Below, one piece after another: positions 49,402 through 62,331 of a stretch of DNA of 64,000 nucleotides. The notes under the pieces were generated by a model. It was not told where the DNA came from. It ran no database searches and saw nothing but the letters and a program-made list of their open reading frames with translations. Made by a program: the position numbers and the translations under genes. The stretch comes from Lepidurus packardi (lineage: Eukaryota; Arthropoda; Branchiopoda; Notostraca; Triopsidae), in contig JAKZAN010000006.1 of assembly GCA_023053545.1 (NCBI GenBank), forward strand, positions 3,663,001 through 3,727,000. The letters run 5' to 3'. The number at the start of each line of letters is the position of its first letter. Position 1 is the first letter of the stretch.

Positions 49402-52400
49402 CCCCCTACATAATGTTATAGAAACCTAAATTGTCCCTTAATGAAGTCAGAGAGCAACTCTGAAGGGATCTTTATAGTACTATTACGAGGAAAGACCGGA
49501 CAACAATTACATCCTTCTTTTCTTTTCTTTCTCTTTTTCTCTACTGGCGCTTCCCATTACTCTAAATTAGAACCGGAATCGGAGGGAACCAACAGCAAAG
49601 TTTCCTTCCTTTTCAACTTCGCTCAGGAAAGATTAAAGCCTTGTAGCCAAACGTGGTGCTAATTCTTGGTTTGATTATTAACTTATATTACATGGCTCTA
49701 AAAAAAATCATGAAAGAAAAGCTGTTCTAATGAAAAGGACAAATGCTTAGCCACCGGCAATTCACAGACCAGATAGACACCAATTTTCTAAGGTGAGAAT
49801 TGAGTTGGGGCGGTAGACGCTTTTGATCTTTAATTGACTTCAATTACATCCAAAGGACTTGACCAAGAGGTTTCTACCTCTAGTAACTCTTCCTTTCCCT
49901 CAGCCGTGGCTCAGCTTGAAGCAGATTGTTACTGTCCCACAAAAGTGAAAGGGAAATATAAAAAAGACAGGTGTGTAAAAGTTCGCTATCGCTCACCATG
50001 AACCACTTACACGCTTTAGAGCTGAACCTATTACCCTCAACCCTTATTACTGGCCTGCATCTCCTCTTTTTTATTAATAAGACATTCTGCTGTGTAACAA
50101 AAGAATGGAGTCATTTAGAGGAAAAATGAGTTTATGAACCGGAAAAAGGATGTTCAAGAAATTAACCCTCTTCGTTTGTTATTGAGCGGGAGGGAATGGG
50201 GCGAGGACGAGAGAGAGGAGAGAGGGAAGAGATAATAAACTGGGGTACGCTTTATAATGAAACGTTTTCGTGAACCTTTTTGGCCGTCTTGCGGTCTTCG
50301 GGGTATTCACCATGTGGTGCCTGGCCGCTGGGCACCGCAGCATTGGTAATGGGCAGGTTATTCGAAACTGTAAGTCCGATAAGTACAGACTCTTGAAGCT
50401 AACACAACGCCTCATCATCCCGAGATATAGCTAGTAATTTGGGGTAGAAATGTGTGGGAGACCCACGCCCGAATGCAGTCCATACTTGGTCTCTGTCAAC
50501 CTGTCTCTGTCAACCTGCCTTTAACAGCGGCTTCAAGTTATCGTTCAGTCACGCTATACCACTTGCTCCTATGAGTTAAAAGGACAGTAGCAAGTAAAAA
50601 ACAACAACACATTTTTAGAAAAAAGTAGAGCGCAGAATCTTCTTTCTAATTATATTGTACTTACCAACATGCATCATCCGGGAAGTAGTAATTAAGCTAT
50701 TATACTAAAAACTCAAAAAATGGGATCACATAGCTTCATGAAGCCGCAGACGGATCAGTCTCCACGGTATACGAGAACTTTTATTTACTCTATTAAACTT
50801 TAAGTGTTTCTGGAATAAACAGTAACCATGGTGAGGGGCGGCGCAAGCCACGCCACCATGCGTCTGTCTATCTCACGACCAAACATTCTGTGTACCGGTA
50901 ACTCATGAACGGCTCTTCAGAAAAATATAAAACAAAATGAATCGTACTTGGAAGAATTTTGACTATAAACCCCCTTAAGAAATCTCAACATGTAATTGGG
51001 TGTTTTGTTTTGTCCTTAAACCATAAACCATTGAAAATGAGGCCAAGTTATCAATAAAAAAAAACTCCACTTCTAGAAACAAATAAATACAACGTTGAGA
51101 ACGGTCATCGTATAGCCTTGCCCAAGAGTAATAGTTATATCCCGGATTTGCAAGCTCTTTTCTCGGCATTTCCTTCTTGCCTGAGCTCATTTCAATGCTC
51201 ACAGCAAGGTTGAACGGGCGGAACGAAGGAGTTGCCTTGGTTATAAGGTTTTATCAGATGCTGCAATTCTATATTCCAAACAAAAGAACGTCTCATCTGT
51301 CCATTGTATACGTTCACCGCACATTTAGAGAAAAACCCACGGCATTCAGAGAGCGTATACAGCGTTGGTGTTTGAGAAAATAATAAAGAAAGTTGTGGTT
51401 GGCAGTTTCTTGTGTCGTCGTCATGGTTCTTTACGATTTCAGCCGACGTGACAGGGTTCTTCCGTAGCCAAAAGCCGTATAGAACTGTTTGACCTGCCCG
51501 GGTGCTAATTGATCCCGCAATGGGCCTAAAATACAGGGCACGGTGCTAGCTGTAACCATTCTTCATGGTCTCTTCTACGGTTGGCCCCAGGATGCGGACT
51601 AACATCCCACGAAAGTCGAGACAAATTATAGGCCTAAACCCTATTCTTTTGTTACCACTCATTTGCTATTCCTTCACAAAGCCACAAACAACCTGAGCTT
51701 TCACAGCCCAAACAACAGCAACGGATACTGTAGATGTGTAGCATATAACTGACAAGAAAAAGAAGACAAGAACATCACTCCTCTGAAACAACGGACATTA
51801 GTTCCACAACTTCTACACTAATGCCTGTAAAAATTCTTCCCCCATTTATACACATGTTAAAACCCTCTGTCGACTGGAAGGAACAAAGTAACGAAAACTA
51901 TTACTAAAGTAAACGAGATTTGCTTGAATAACGAAAGAATTTTTCCACGCTTCAGACTCCAACAAAGTTTGCATTGTTGGGGCAAAATTGCATGATGAGG
52001 GCAAGGCGTATCTTAGGCGCACTGCATTTCCTATAATGCAGCCAAGGGCACTTGGTCATGGACGATAAATTCCTTGAAATTCTTTCCATCTGCTTGACGC
52101 TATTGAAAAAAAAGTTCTTGCCTATCCACAGTTGCTTTCCGTCGTAACAATGAGCTCGACGCTTTATGCCAAAATACGAAACGAGTCGTTGTAGAAGAAA
52201 ATACATGGACTATTGAGGAAGACTTTCATTTCTTCTCTTTTCCGCGAAACTTATGCTTGCAAGCTGTGGGAATACGGTAGTGCTCATTGATTTAACATAA
52301 CACAACTTCACGATTTTACTTCCAGCGTGGCCGCTATCTATTATGACCTTATTCTATATTTAATCCAATAGGTTTTAGTGCTCCTGTTTTCCTCGTGTTG

Positions 52401-55298
52401 GGTCAACAGAGCTGCCTTTACATATTGAAACTCCAGAACAGTTCCTCCCCATGGCTTATCCCTTTGACCAAACCTTTAATTGATGAAGAAAGAAACTGTT
52501 TTTGGTTCATCTTTGTAAAGAAAGAGAAAGCCATCGGATATCTTAGCTTGTTCATTAAAACTTCAACGCTTACAATGTTTCGGGCTCAATGTTGTAAGCC
52601 TTCGCAACATATGTTGCACTGACAATACATCAAGTCCGTGAAATCTCACGATACGAATGCATCTCACAGCCTTGTGCGTTCTGTTGTAGTTGTTAGGGGG
52701 AGCAAAAGCTGCTTTCAGGTTTACAAAGAGGCCCAAATATTTCAGTAGTTTGGCACATTATGCTTAAGAGGGGTGCCAGGACAGAAATAGAGCTGAACGA
52801 GAGCCCCTTTTACACTTGACACATCGACGTCGCTGTCGTCGACCCAAACCGACGTCCTCGCTGATGGCTGTGGTTGACAAAGCAGCTGCAAACAGCTCTG
52901 GCTTTGACGGGTTCATTACTACCAAGCGACTTAAACAGTTTTGAGTCGTTGAAGGGGGTGCAAATGGTGTAAACCCTAGGCCGCAGCGGGTCTAAGGGGT
53001 GACACAAAGTAAGAAAAAGAGTAGAATAAGGGGTAACCCCGTTCTTTTAACTCCACAAAAGCAGCCTATTGTTGTTCACCGAGGCAGAAAGGGCTAGCTC
53101 AGGATATCCACAGCATGGTTGACCTGATATCGGAGCAATATCAAAAGTTTTTGGACCAGGTCTTTAGACCATTACTGCACTGCATACTGGTGTAAGGTTA
53201 TAAAAAGCCACGATAAGAACAGCATAAAATAAGAGTACTCTTTGTACCACGAGGACCCCCATTTGATTGCGTTATCAACAGCATCGATTCAGAGATCTGC
53301 TTCCTTTTAATCACGACTTAAGTGCACAACATACAAAGCTATTCCAGAAGGTTTAGTTGCATTCAAACTACCGAAAGAGGGTGCAACATGATGGATTGGG
53401 GCTTGGCCTGACACGTCCAAGTTTTGGCCCCGGCGATAACTGAATGATTCTTGTTGAGGTCATGTGATCCTATGCTTATTTTCCCCTTTAGCAAGCCTTT
53501 ACAACAATCCAACTTTATAACCATGCCTCACTCTCTGACTCATTACCATAGAAATGCGCTGACAAATGGATCATTTCCATGTCATACCACCAGATGCTTA
53601 CAACCTTTCCGCACCATTGCCCCTTTTCCGAATCTTAGCAATTGATAGCAAGAGCATTTCTAACTCGCCAAATCTAATGGAGATTATACGACTACTCCCA
53701 CAAGTAGCGCTGGCGATACACGGTTTACGTTTATAACCCACAGCAACCAATCCACAGACAGCAGTGAAGATTCTTTTGGCTCAGGTGTTCAGGCTCCGAA
53801 AGCGCTTTGCCTCTCGAGTCTCTCCAGTCCAGTCAAGTATTCCCGCTGCCAGCGCGTTTATTTGGATCTAACTGGGTGGTCTGTACATCTTCAACGGGCA
53901 ATGGAGACCGACCAGGTTTAAATAAAAATTCTTGCAACGCGCCAAGCACAGCACAGCACAGCAGCTTAAAACCGGAAAAGATGAAGCCACACGATTATAT
54001 TGTATAATCAAAAAGTTGGAGAACAATAAGCCTATACAGAACTTTCCTGACGTCATTAAATTCACTTACGTCAGGCACCACGGAGTAGACGCTAATTTTC
54101 TGACCAAACCATCATTCTCCTGCCACATCTTGCTTTTCCATCAAACATTTACGCTTCCCACAGGCCACTACATCAAGCTAGACGTGTGCAAGGGGGAAAG
54201 AGCTCTCTGAAATCTTGAATTATTGACCCAGGGAATTGCCTTTACACGAAAAGCGCTTCACTTTAACTTTATTAATGTTCATTTCAGATCTGATAACCGT
54301 CTATAAAGCTTGCTTGAGCACAAATCCACGTGCAGCAATCTCTTTTAGTCCATCAATGCCACAGAACCGTGCCAACTTCCTACGCAATTCGTTCAAACTC
54401 AAATTTGGCAACAAAATTACCTTAGGGCTTTTCATACACGCATTCAGGTTTACGGATGATGCACCAATTTCTCCATAAGGACCTTACAATCTAAGGTACA
54501 GAATATTTGCGAACTTTCCCAGAAGTACTACGCATGAATTCCGAGAAGAAACGGAGCGATCCTCAGCGAATTTCTAAAGGACTACAGGAATTTGGGCATT
54601 CGGGACCTGTGCATATTCTGTTCCTATTTTATCTGCTTACAAACCCTACCCAGGTTGAAGCCACGATACAGTATTATTACATTCATAACTCTTCAAGTGC
54701 ACGTAATGAGCAGCCACCATTAATCATACTTCCTTTTTACAAGTTTCACTGTGGGTTTAAAATCCTCTATAATGTATCTCATCAAAAAGAAGGGGCAAGT
54801 AACTCACTGAATTCAGCTTATTCAAGCTTGTGTCTATCTAGCCTAGCGTGACATCAAAGCATATAGCCATCACATAAAGAGGGCATACGAGTATACAGGA
54901 AGACGGGGGCTTTTCAGGACTACAAAAAGGAAACCTTAAGGAAATAGTTTTAAAATTCTCCTATTATAAATGCTACATCTGGAGATATTTCTATAATTTA
55001 TTATTTAAAAAAATAAAAGAAATGGAGCTAAAATGTTGCTCTGTAAAGTTGAGCTACCAAAAACGGAAATCAATTACAGCCGTTGCCAAGGATCAATCGA
55101 ATCGTAACGTTCTTCCAAAGCTTAATAACTTCGCGTTTAATCGACAGAAAGGTGCTCGTTCTAAACCATGCTCATCTTCAGATTTAAAAAAAAAAACGTA
55201 AGAACCAGCGATTTTTCAAACCGCAATTATAATGAAAATCTTCTGTTGATGAAGGTCATAAGAGAATGCAATGAATAAAAAAAGAAGAGAAATAAAAG
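49402..55298. other. Long non-genic stretch (about 5.9 kb)
   Basis: Small structures only: a perfect 14-bp tandem duplication at 50490-50517 (tctctgtcaacctg twice), an 8-bp stem pair at 52568-52575 and 52592-52599, and a 14-bp palindrome gcaacatatgttgc at 52604-52617. A GC-richer patch at 52805-53010 is open on the minus strand (65 codons) without a motif. The frame at 54507-54851 (114 codons) is not recognised. Confidence 0.5.
50490..50517 (+). repeat. 14-bp perfect tandem duplication
   Basis: tctctgtcaacctg is present twice head to tail with no mismatch, indicating a recent slippage event. Confidence 0.9.
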
Positions 55299-55629
55299 GA
55301 TAAGCAAAAAAGTGAGACTGAATTGTACGTAGATAAAACTGTTTTCGCTAAAGTGCCGTGGGATCAGACTCCCAATTCAAGATGGGAGTTTATCGAGATG
55401 GCGGACAACGCCACGTTTGCAACTCAAGTCACTTTTGATTAGGGAGCTTTTAGATGACCAGAAGGAACGTAGATGCTTGGCTGAGGAAACTTCGGAACTT
55501 CGGGATCGGGAGTGTGCCTACTTGCATAAAGCCGCAGCCACATCAAAGCTGCCGCTAATTAGTCCGCCCTTTGACGCCTCCGCCGCCCTAACCCTTAGCT
55601 GCACGTTTTTATGCGTTCGGATGAGTTGA
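55299..55629 (+). CDS. Possible exon with frame break
   Basis: Not recognised. The first frame (55299-55442) reads DKQKSETELYVDKTVF, then VPWDQTPNSRWEFIEMADNA, and stops after ATFATQVTFD. It contains gagATGGCG at 55398. The second frame (55333-55629) overlaps it and becomes protein-like just where the first ends: RELLDDQKERRCLAEETSEL, a charged coiled-coil-like helix, then AYLHKAAATSKLP. A frame change near 55425-55440 would join the two good halves, which suggests either a decayed gene or two coincidental ORFs. CpG and GC are locally raised, as in many animal first exons. Confidence 0.2.
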
Positions 55630-55679
55630 CGAGGGATTCAAAGAAACGCAACCATGCATTCGTCTACGCACAGTCTCAT

Positions 55680-55742
55680 TTTTCCTATTTCTCCTTCTCT
55701 TTTTTCTACTCTTTGACTTTTTACTCTTTCCTCTTTCTGCAG
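55680..55742 (+). promoter_or_regulatory. Strong 3' splice-site-like tract
   Basis: About 60 bases of almost uninterrupted C/T end in ctctttctgcag at 55742. It is the best acceptor signal I noticed on the plus strand. Only splicing evidence could show that it is used. Confidence 0.3.
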
Positions 55743-55776
55743 TCATGTAATAAGACCCCTGCATACTGTCTTTCAC
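55743..55776 (+). CDS. Possible 34-nt exon
   Basis: Lies between the strong acceptor tract and a donor cac|gtaagc at 55777. One frame is open (SCNKTPAYCLS). With the upstream frames it could form a small gene model. The size and lack of homology leave this speculative. Confidence 0.15.
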
Positions 55777-56692
55777 GTAAGCTAGTCTAGCTAGTTACTA
55801 TTAGTTTTAAGCCTATACGCTGTAGCTCTCAGTAGTTCATCACGACCAATTACAACTTCCTGTTTCGGACAGAATTAATCCTAGTACCAAAGCATGAAAA
55901 TAATGCGCTCGGCTTCGAGAATAGGGCTTTAGTTAACTTTAATTTGTTTGCTACGTACGTTATAAGTCCATTGTGAATTATATAAAAATAAGTGTATGCA
56001 AATCAACATGCAAAGCTATTGAGGTCTGAAAAAAAGGTGAAAAGCTGCAGTGCATACCGATTAGAGGAGAATTTAATTTACTGCACTTCATTCATAAGTA
56101 AGTAAATGCAGTTTCAACTTAAGTTTCAAATATGGAAGCTCAACGATTCAGTTCAGAATTTGATTTCTTTAAAATCTAATACTTAATTTACAATTACCTA
56201 TTTAGATTATGAGGTTAAATTAATCTTTAGATGAACTGCATGGCTGTTTTATCATCTATATAAAAATCTTCGTACATTTAACATCATTTTAGGCAATTTG
56301 CAAGGCCTCGACAAGATGTTCATGTACGTGTAACGTGTTTATGAGAAAGATGAAATTTAATTGTACCTATATGGTACTAACAAAGAAAAAGACGGCATTT
56401 AGTGTTTGTTTACATGGAATGCCACATTTCCGTACTAAATTGCTGCCGCTGCCTTTGTACATCAAAATTTGGTCAATGTTCAACTTATGAGCTTAACCCT
56501 GCCGTATATTTCTGTCACGTTGACATTAATTAGCCAGTCTGGATCTTATTAAGAACTGGCGGCTGTTTGATGAGCATCATATCACCTACCCTGGGCAACC
56601 TTTACCAAAGCAACAGATTTCTTGCCGCCAAAGACACGGAAGAATGCGAAAGTCCCCAGTGATCGCAAAAACCTCAATGTCGGAGTCGTCTT
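55777..56692. other. AT-rich non-genic stretch
   Basis: Notably AT-rich from 55960 to 56290, with no open frame of interest. Some phrases resemble the AT-rich dispersed repeat in composition only. Confidence 0.5.
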
Positions 56693-57091
56693 TTACATCG
56701 CCGGGCGGTCGACATGATCGTCACGAAGTCTCTGAAGACTTAGCGCTGTATGTCTTAGCAACAAACAACATTCCCCCAATCTTCTGTTTAGCAGCGGTAT
56801 AGCCAAATCGTACCGACCACTACCTACGGCTTTGCACAACCATTTGATTACAGAGAAGAGCCAATTAAGGCCACAGAAATCACATGTCGATTTGGTATTT
56901 GGACAAACACGCTTAATTGTTTCCAGGACTCGGCTGTCTCCTCTCGGAAAATCAACCTTGACCTTTTGCTCGGACAATCGCCAAAAAAGGACACCATAGG
57001 AAGATACGCCGCCGATAAGAAAACGTTGACCCGAGGAATGCACAAATTCACGTGTGCCAGGCTGTAATAAATTATGATGTAGCCTTTTCAT
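56693..57091 (-). CDS. Unrecognised 132-residue ORF
   Basis: Not recognised. An ATG-to-stop frame starting MKRLHHNLLQPGTREF and ending near LRDDHVDRPAM. It includes a Cys-rich turn (CPNTKSTCDFCG, about residues 64-75) and a carboxy half of leucine-rich helices (LLNRRLGECCLLL). Composition is even, with no low-complexity artefact. Its start overlaps the stop of the next ORF upstream by one base and lies inside a 19-bp tandem duplication. The arrangement suggests that one original frame may have been broken by the duplication. Both could instead be chance ORFs. Confidence 0.25.
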   Translation of the reverse strand: MKRLHHNLLQPGTREFVHSSGQRFLIGGVSSYGVLFWRLSEQKVKVDFPRGDSRVLETIKRVCPNTKSTCDFCGLNWLFSVIKWLCKAVGSGRYDLAIPLLNRRLGECCLLLRHTALSLQRLRDDHVDRPAM

Positions 57092-57108
57092 TATGATGTA
57101 GCCTTTTC
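57071..57108 (+). repeat. 19-bp perfect tandem duplication
   Basis: attatgatgtagccttttc occurs twice head to tail with no mismatch, exactly at the junction of two minus-strand ORFs. Nineteen is not a multiple of three, so the duplication would shift the reading frame of anything coded across it. Confidence 0.9.
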
Positions 57109-57351
57109 ATAATGTAACAGCTTATATTCTCGGCAACTCGCGTTACAACAAATCTTTCCCTTTTTGTTAAGCCATTGCCAAATGTGCAGCTCCCGCACAA
57201 TCATGGCCATAAGCATGACTAAAGGAAATTGCACTGCTTGTTGAATAAAGCTGTATGCCTTTTTCATCTTACTTAAATAAATAAATAAGTGTGCAGTCGG
57301 ATCAAGTTGAACTGACATGAGGAGCCGATTTTTTGTTTGTTTTTTTGACAT
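57091..57351 (-). CDS. Unrecognised 86-residue ORF
   Basis: Not recognised. An ATG start (MSKKQTKNRLLM). A hydrophobic stretch lies at about residues 34-52 (FIQQAVQFPLVMLMAMIV), which could be one membrane helix, and a Cys pair (CCNASC) lies near residue 70. It ends at the 19-bp duplication and abuts the next minus-strand ORF. Part of its openness comes from an AAAT microsatellite at about 57270-57290. Confidence 0.18.
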   Translation of the reverse strand: MSKKQTKNRLLMSVQLDPTAHLFIYLSKMKKAYSFIQQAVQFPLVMLMAMIVRELHIWQWLNKKGKICCNASCREYKLLHYEKATS

Positions 57352-60188
57352 TGCCTAAGCAGTTTCTCAATACTCGTTTTTCTCCAATCAACTTCTCAGA
57401 CTTTGATTAACACTGTCTTTTATTTCACGTCAGCTTTTTCAACAGCTTCATAACCCTTTCTGCGAGCCCGTCATAGCACCTCATCAACATCTGACGGTAA
57501 AAAAAAAATCCGGAGAGAAAGGGTAAGTGCAAAATATCTTATTAAACTCTCGTCTCCCAACCTTCCAAGGCAGTCAGCGGTATAGAACCGATTTCGAGGG
57601 AAAAGTACCATGGTACAGTCAATGAAAAAAGCAGAATATTGTGATTGACAGCAACACATCAACCGCAGCTCCAAAGGCGTGGGGTTTACCCTGATGGCTG
57701 CGTGTGGTCTCCACATGCTTATACTTGACACTTTTCCAGCATGGACCCGCGCATTGAAAGAAACAACTCCTCGCTAACACCTGCACGGGCGGTGTTATGA
57801 AACAGATGTGCACCTACAAACTAGGAAAAGCTTTTGCACTTCCCAAGTTAAATTAACACGTCTTTTAATGGCGTAAAAATAAAGAGGAAAGTCGTTCTCC
57901 AAGACCCAATATATCCCACAATGTTCCTTAATTTACCTTCCTTGTTCTTACTATTTTTCGCAAACCTGACCAACTGGCACATATGTTCTCCTAGTTGGTT
58001 TCCTAGCTATCATGTTACCATGAAATTCGCTCACCCTTATGTGGCTACATGTTAATCATGCATGTGATAGACAACGGAATCAATCATGTGTCAGGGTCTC
58101 TTGAGCAGTCATCTCCGTCATAATAATGGTCCGAATACACTACGCACACTTTCTGCCTGCTATGCGTCTTTTTCTCAGATTGGTAGAGATGGACCGGATG
58201 ATCAAAAGGGAGGGGGACCTGGAGATGGAGCAAGAGAAATTGCTTTTAGGATGTGACTGTGCGTATACTTGGAGTGACGGATCGGTTTTGGCCTAATATA
58301 TATTGCTTTCTTATGCTTGTTTATTCCAGGAAAAGACTACCAAAAAGGGTTAAACCCACGCACAAAACCTTTCTACCGTCCATGCAATAACCCCTCTTGC
58401 TTGATTGACGGGAAAGGGTTCTAACAAGCAAATGCAGAGCGCGGAAGATGACTCAAACGCTTATCGTTGCCTATCTCGTTAGCGTAATTAGATCAAAGAC
58501 CAAAAGCAAAGCAGCCCATTCAAATGTTAAGCAAGCAAAACGGCCAGGGTCTTAATAATAACTGTGCTCTTACTCATGTTTCCACCAAATTCGACAAATT
58601 TGGGATCGGAACTCAAAGCTCATTCTTCTGCCACTTTTTATGGGCAGGGACAAAACGCTACTCAAGAAGTATATGTAGACTTCCTATTTCTAATATTTTC
58701 CCATTTATAGGTAGGAAACGAAGATTCGGGAAACTAAGTGATCATCATAAGAGTTAAAAAAAAAACACATTTAAAAATAAAGTAAGGTGCAATTTTCCCA
58801 GGTTCTGCCATTTAAAACCCAGAACAATTAGCGTTCTAGGCTTCTCGTCGTATACAACCCATTAATTCCATAACCTCCCCAATTTTTTAGGCAAAAGACA
58901 AAAACAGAACAAGTATTGAATTTTAAAGCCCCTAAATAAATGCTCTCCTACCGTGCTGTTTTCCCCCAGCGGTTGGCTAATTACAGTGCTAAAGCTTCGC
59001 TCTGCAGTCTGTGTGAAACTCAACTCTGCACAAGCTTAAAGCGTACTGTAGAAGTGCAACCTTTTATTGTTGGAAAAGGAGGGACGTAATTTTGGACACT
59101 AAAGGAGAGAACTTGTTACTGGCAACCGTGAAGACAGCTAAACTTATAATAAAACCAAATGGAAACTTTTGTTAGATTTCTGTAGTGTTCAGGTCTAGCA
59201 TGGTTTTGTTTTAAGTTGGAGGCTTAATTGGGCCGAAAAATCCGAGTTCTGTGAGAAGATGCAGCAAAAGGCCCGCCGAAAAAGTTTGTTTTGTTGAAGT
59301 ATTTAACACTGCAGCGGTAATACCAATGTTGTTTGTCGCCTAGTCGTAAATGTGTCTCAAAGCAAGGACTTGTGTTTCCTCTTCCCCCTCTAACAAAAAT
59401 GCTAACCAAGTCCCACTGGGTATGGAAAATGGAAAACATAGCCAAGTTCTTATTAGGAAACAGTTACAAACGCCCTTGCAACAGCACAAATAAACAAGCT
59501 AAAGCTTGCTAGACAGCATGGCAAAAGGCAAAGTATAGTTATAGACAGAGCCTGACACGCAGAAACGTAAAACAGCGAAAAGGAACACTCTACTTCTTCC
59601 CCAAATCCCCAAGGATGTTCGTTTCATTCAGAGGATTTGGACTTGACTGCAGTAAACAATAACATCATGTAAAGCTGTGTAAATAAGTTTACGTCATTCC
59701 TAATGTAAGTTTTACTTAGAATTCTATGCATTCTATTCACAAACAAAATCAATTGCACTGATTTCTCCCTTTCCAAAACGAAATTAAAAGAATAAATAAA
59801 TAAATAAAAGTTCAAGAGTTGAGAGTGAACCTAATGCAATGTTCTTAAAACCTAAATAAATTTTCCCACTAGTGCCCAGAAGCTTCTCTTCGGTTCCAAC
59901 CTTCCAAAGCGTACCTGAAAAAACGAGGAAGAACTGGGAGACGAAAGAAAAGAATAATAACGTGGCTCCGTGAGTCAGATGAAATGTGCCCTATTTGTCA
60001 CTGGATTTCTTATGGGTTTCTTTCCATTTCTCAGTCCAATTTTCCGAACAGTTTTCTGAGCAGTGAATGGGCGGTAGGGGCCATAGGACGTTGACCAAAG
60101 CATTGTTCTTCTTAGGACCGACAAGCCAGAGCGAAAGAGATTTCTCGCCCTTCCCTATGACCGCCAACATGACTTCTCTTCTCCGCTA
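57352..60188. other. Non-genic stretch
   Basis: Short frames only. An AAAT microsatellite lies at about 59793-59812. No domain, RNA gene or mobile element was recognised. Confidence 0.5.
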
Positions 60189-61083
60189 ATGCATGTCGAC
60201 ATACCCCGTTCAACAGAACAGGAATGGTGGATCACGGACGTGAACTATGGGCTCATTTTGCTCCGTCATCCACAGAAAGTCCTTTTTCTAACCTTTCCTC
60301 ACGCCGCCTTCCACAAACTTTGCCTTGCTTTGGAGCTTATATACCTCTTGGATCAAACAACAAGGGGCAAAAAGAGCTCACACCTCCGACGCAACACTAA
60401 GTGCCCTACTGACAGCGACAACTTCCTCCAGGACGTCTCCTTTATAACAATTCTATACCTTTGATAAGCGCTGCCCTTTTTGACCCATAAGGGCGTGGGG
60501 GACAAAAAGGGGGCCCAGCTCGGAAAGGCGTCTATATTTCCTCCGAGAAACAAATTCCACCGCACTCTTTGAGTCACAAAAGGTGTCCAATACTATTGTC
60601 CCCCGTCGAATACGCATCAAGGAAACGGCAAAAAGCAGCTGTGGCTGTATGTACACACACTCTCGGTCTTTTTTCCGAAATAAAAACTGTGAATGTGTCT
60701 CGAAAAACCTTTCATGTTATTGGGGATACAAGCGCTTCCAGAATGAGGGAAAGAACTATGTCTCTATCGAATTGCTTCTTATCACCCCACCATACTTTCC
60801 CTCTGCAAACGAGCGAGATCCCTTTCTTTTATTACGACCCAGTCAAAAGGCACAACTTCTACAGCTCTTGTCGCGTGTTGGAATCAATTCGATTTTTCCC
60901 GATCTATCGCGAGCAAAAACATACCCAGATCAAAGCATTAAACGTGAATTACGACCAACTGGGTTCATAAGAACAAGGCACAGGGGGTCAAACGAGATTA
61001 CAAAAGCATCACATGGAAAAAGTTCACACTCAACTACCCGAAGAATTGTCTTTTATTTTGCTTTCAAAGTTACAAGTGAATAA
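60189..61083 (+). CDS. ORF-rich patch, longest frame 166 codons
   Basis: Not recognised. Frame 60583-61083 is the longest in the window (166 codons including an alternative start). A second plus frame (60569-60970, 133 codons) overlaps it almost wholly, and 60189-60464 (91 codons) precedes it. The most protein-like part of the long frame is about residues 86-125 (RPSQKAQLLQLLSRVGINS and onward, basic and helical). Two long overlapping frames on one strand usually mean that local stop-codon scarcity, not coding, is responsible. No signal peptide, motif or convincing splice pair. Confidence 0.15.
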
Positions 61084-62331
61084 TGGATATGAATAGCGTA
61101 TGCGCGCGAAGCACGGTCCGTTTATTTCTTGGAAAAATTTGACAGCAACTCCTATCCAACCAAGTTTATACATGGCGGTCGCCACTTGCTCGCTTTTTAT
61201 CAAAAATGAGGAAAATTTCTCTCTCATCTGCCAAAAACAACAAAAGGTTTAACCGATACAGTTGCCTCACGACAAGACGAAAAGGGAAGCTTTTGCTTTT
61301 GGGCCATGCTTGGCATTTTCTACGCCACTTATTAGCCAAGAAACTCGGCGTATATACGACTTCCAGTCCGCGAAAGCTCATCACGTATGTAAATGAGCCG
61401 GTGGAAGGACGACTTATGTGCCGCATACCGCAACCAGGTCTTTTTTTTTCTTTCTGTTCGTAATTCTCCCGACTTGACTCTATACATGCACATCTATGAA
61501 ACGTTGCATCCACTTTATGTATAGGGCTCCAAATTACACCTTAGTTCAACCTCAAACATGTCCCTGTCCGTTTTTATGCCGTCTAAAAGAGCCTCATTCT
61601 CTATGCATCAATCCTGTACCACGTTTGGCTTTCTTTAGGCTTCACCGCTGCTCTTCTTCTCCACATAATGATTCTTTATGAGACCATGCATGCTCTTCAC
61701 AACTACATCACCTCACGTTGGTTATGTATACAAATACTATAACTGCAATGGAGTCTAAAACTCAGAAAGCCGCTTTATTTAGCTCTATACTTTGGTGCCC
61801 CCCTCCCCCTTCTCTTTTTGATCTAATACGTAAATAGCTGCTTATAAAAGCTGATCCGATCACGAACACTGGCCCCATCGAAAGCTCTTAGATCATGCCT
61901 GGAAGCTTTAGATCTCAAACCTTTACCATATAGCATGGGGTATGGACAAGCGCTATGTTTTTAGCTAACATTATTGACATTTAGGATCAGCGTGATTAAG
62001 GTTCTAGTGTAAAAACTGTTTGGAAGATTATGCCAAAGCACGTTGGGTCTGACAACGTTTTAGCAATTCCTTTATGAGGCAGGCGGTCGACATTCATTAG
62101 ACCAATATCGAAGTAATAAGTCGCAGCGAGGAAAGAAACCTTCAGCTGAGGCTAGATTTGCGGTTAAGAGGAATAATTTTTCCAAAGGGCCTGAGATACA
62201 ATTATTGACAACGCCGACTCACAGAACAAAGTCTGGATCCTTGGTATATTTTTATGCTATAAAACACTCGTAGAATTAAGTATACATACATTAATGTTCA
62301 GTGTAAAAGCTTAGTTTGTAGGGAAAAGTTA
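61084..62331. other. Non-genic stretch
   Basis: The minus frame at 61166-61513 (115 codons) and the plus frame at 61496-61681 show no motif. Nothing further is seen. Confidence 0.5.

Noticed and set aside
62..52785. ggtgccagg seen five times on the plus strand (about 68, 6340, 18085, 25768, 52776)
   Set aside because: No shared flanking sequence beyond nine to ten bases, so it is most likely chance.
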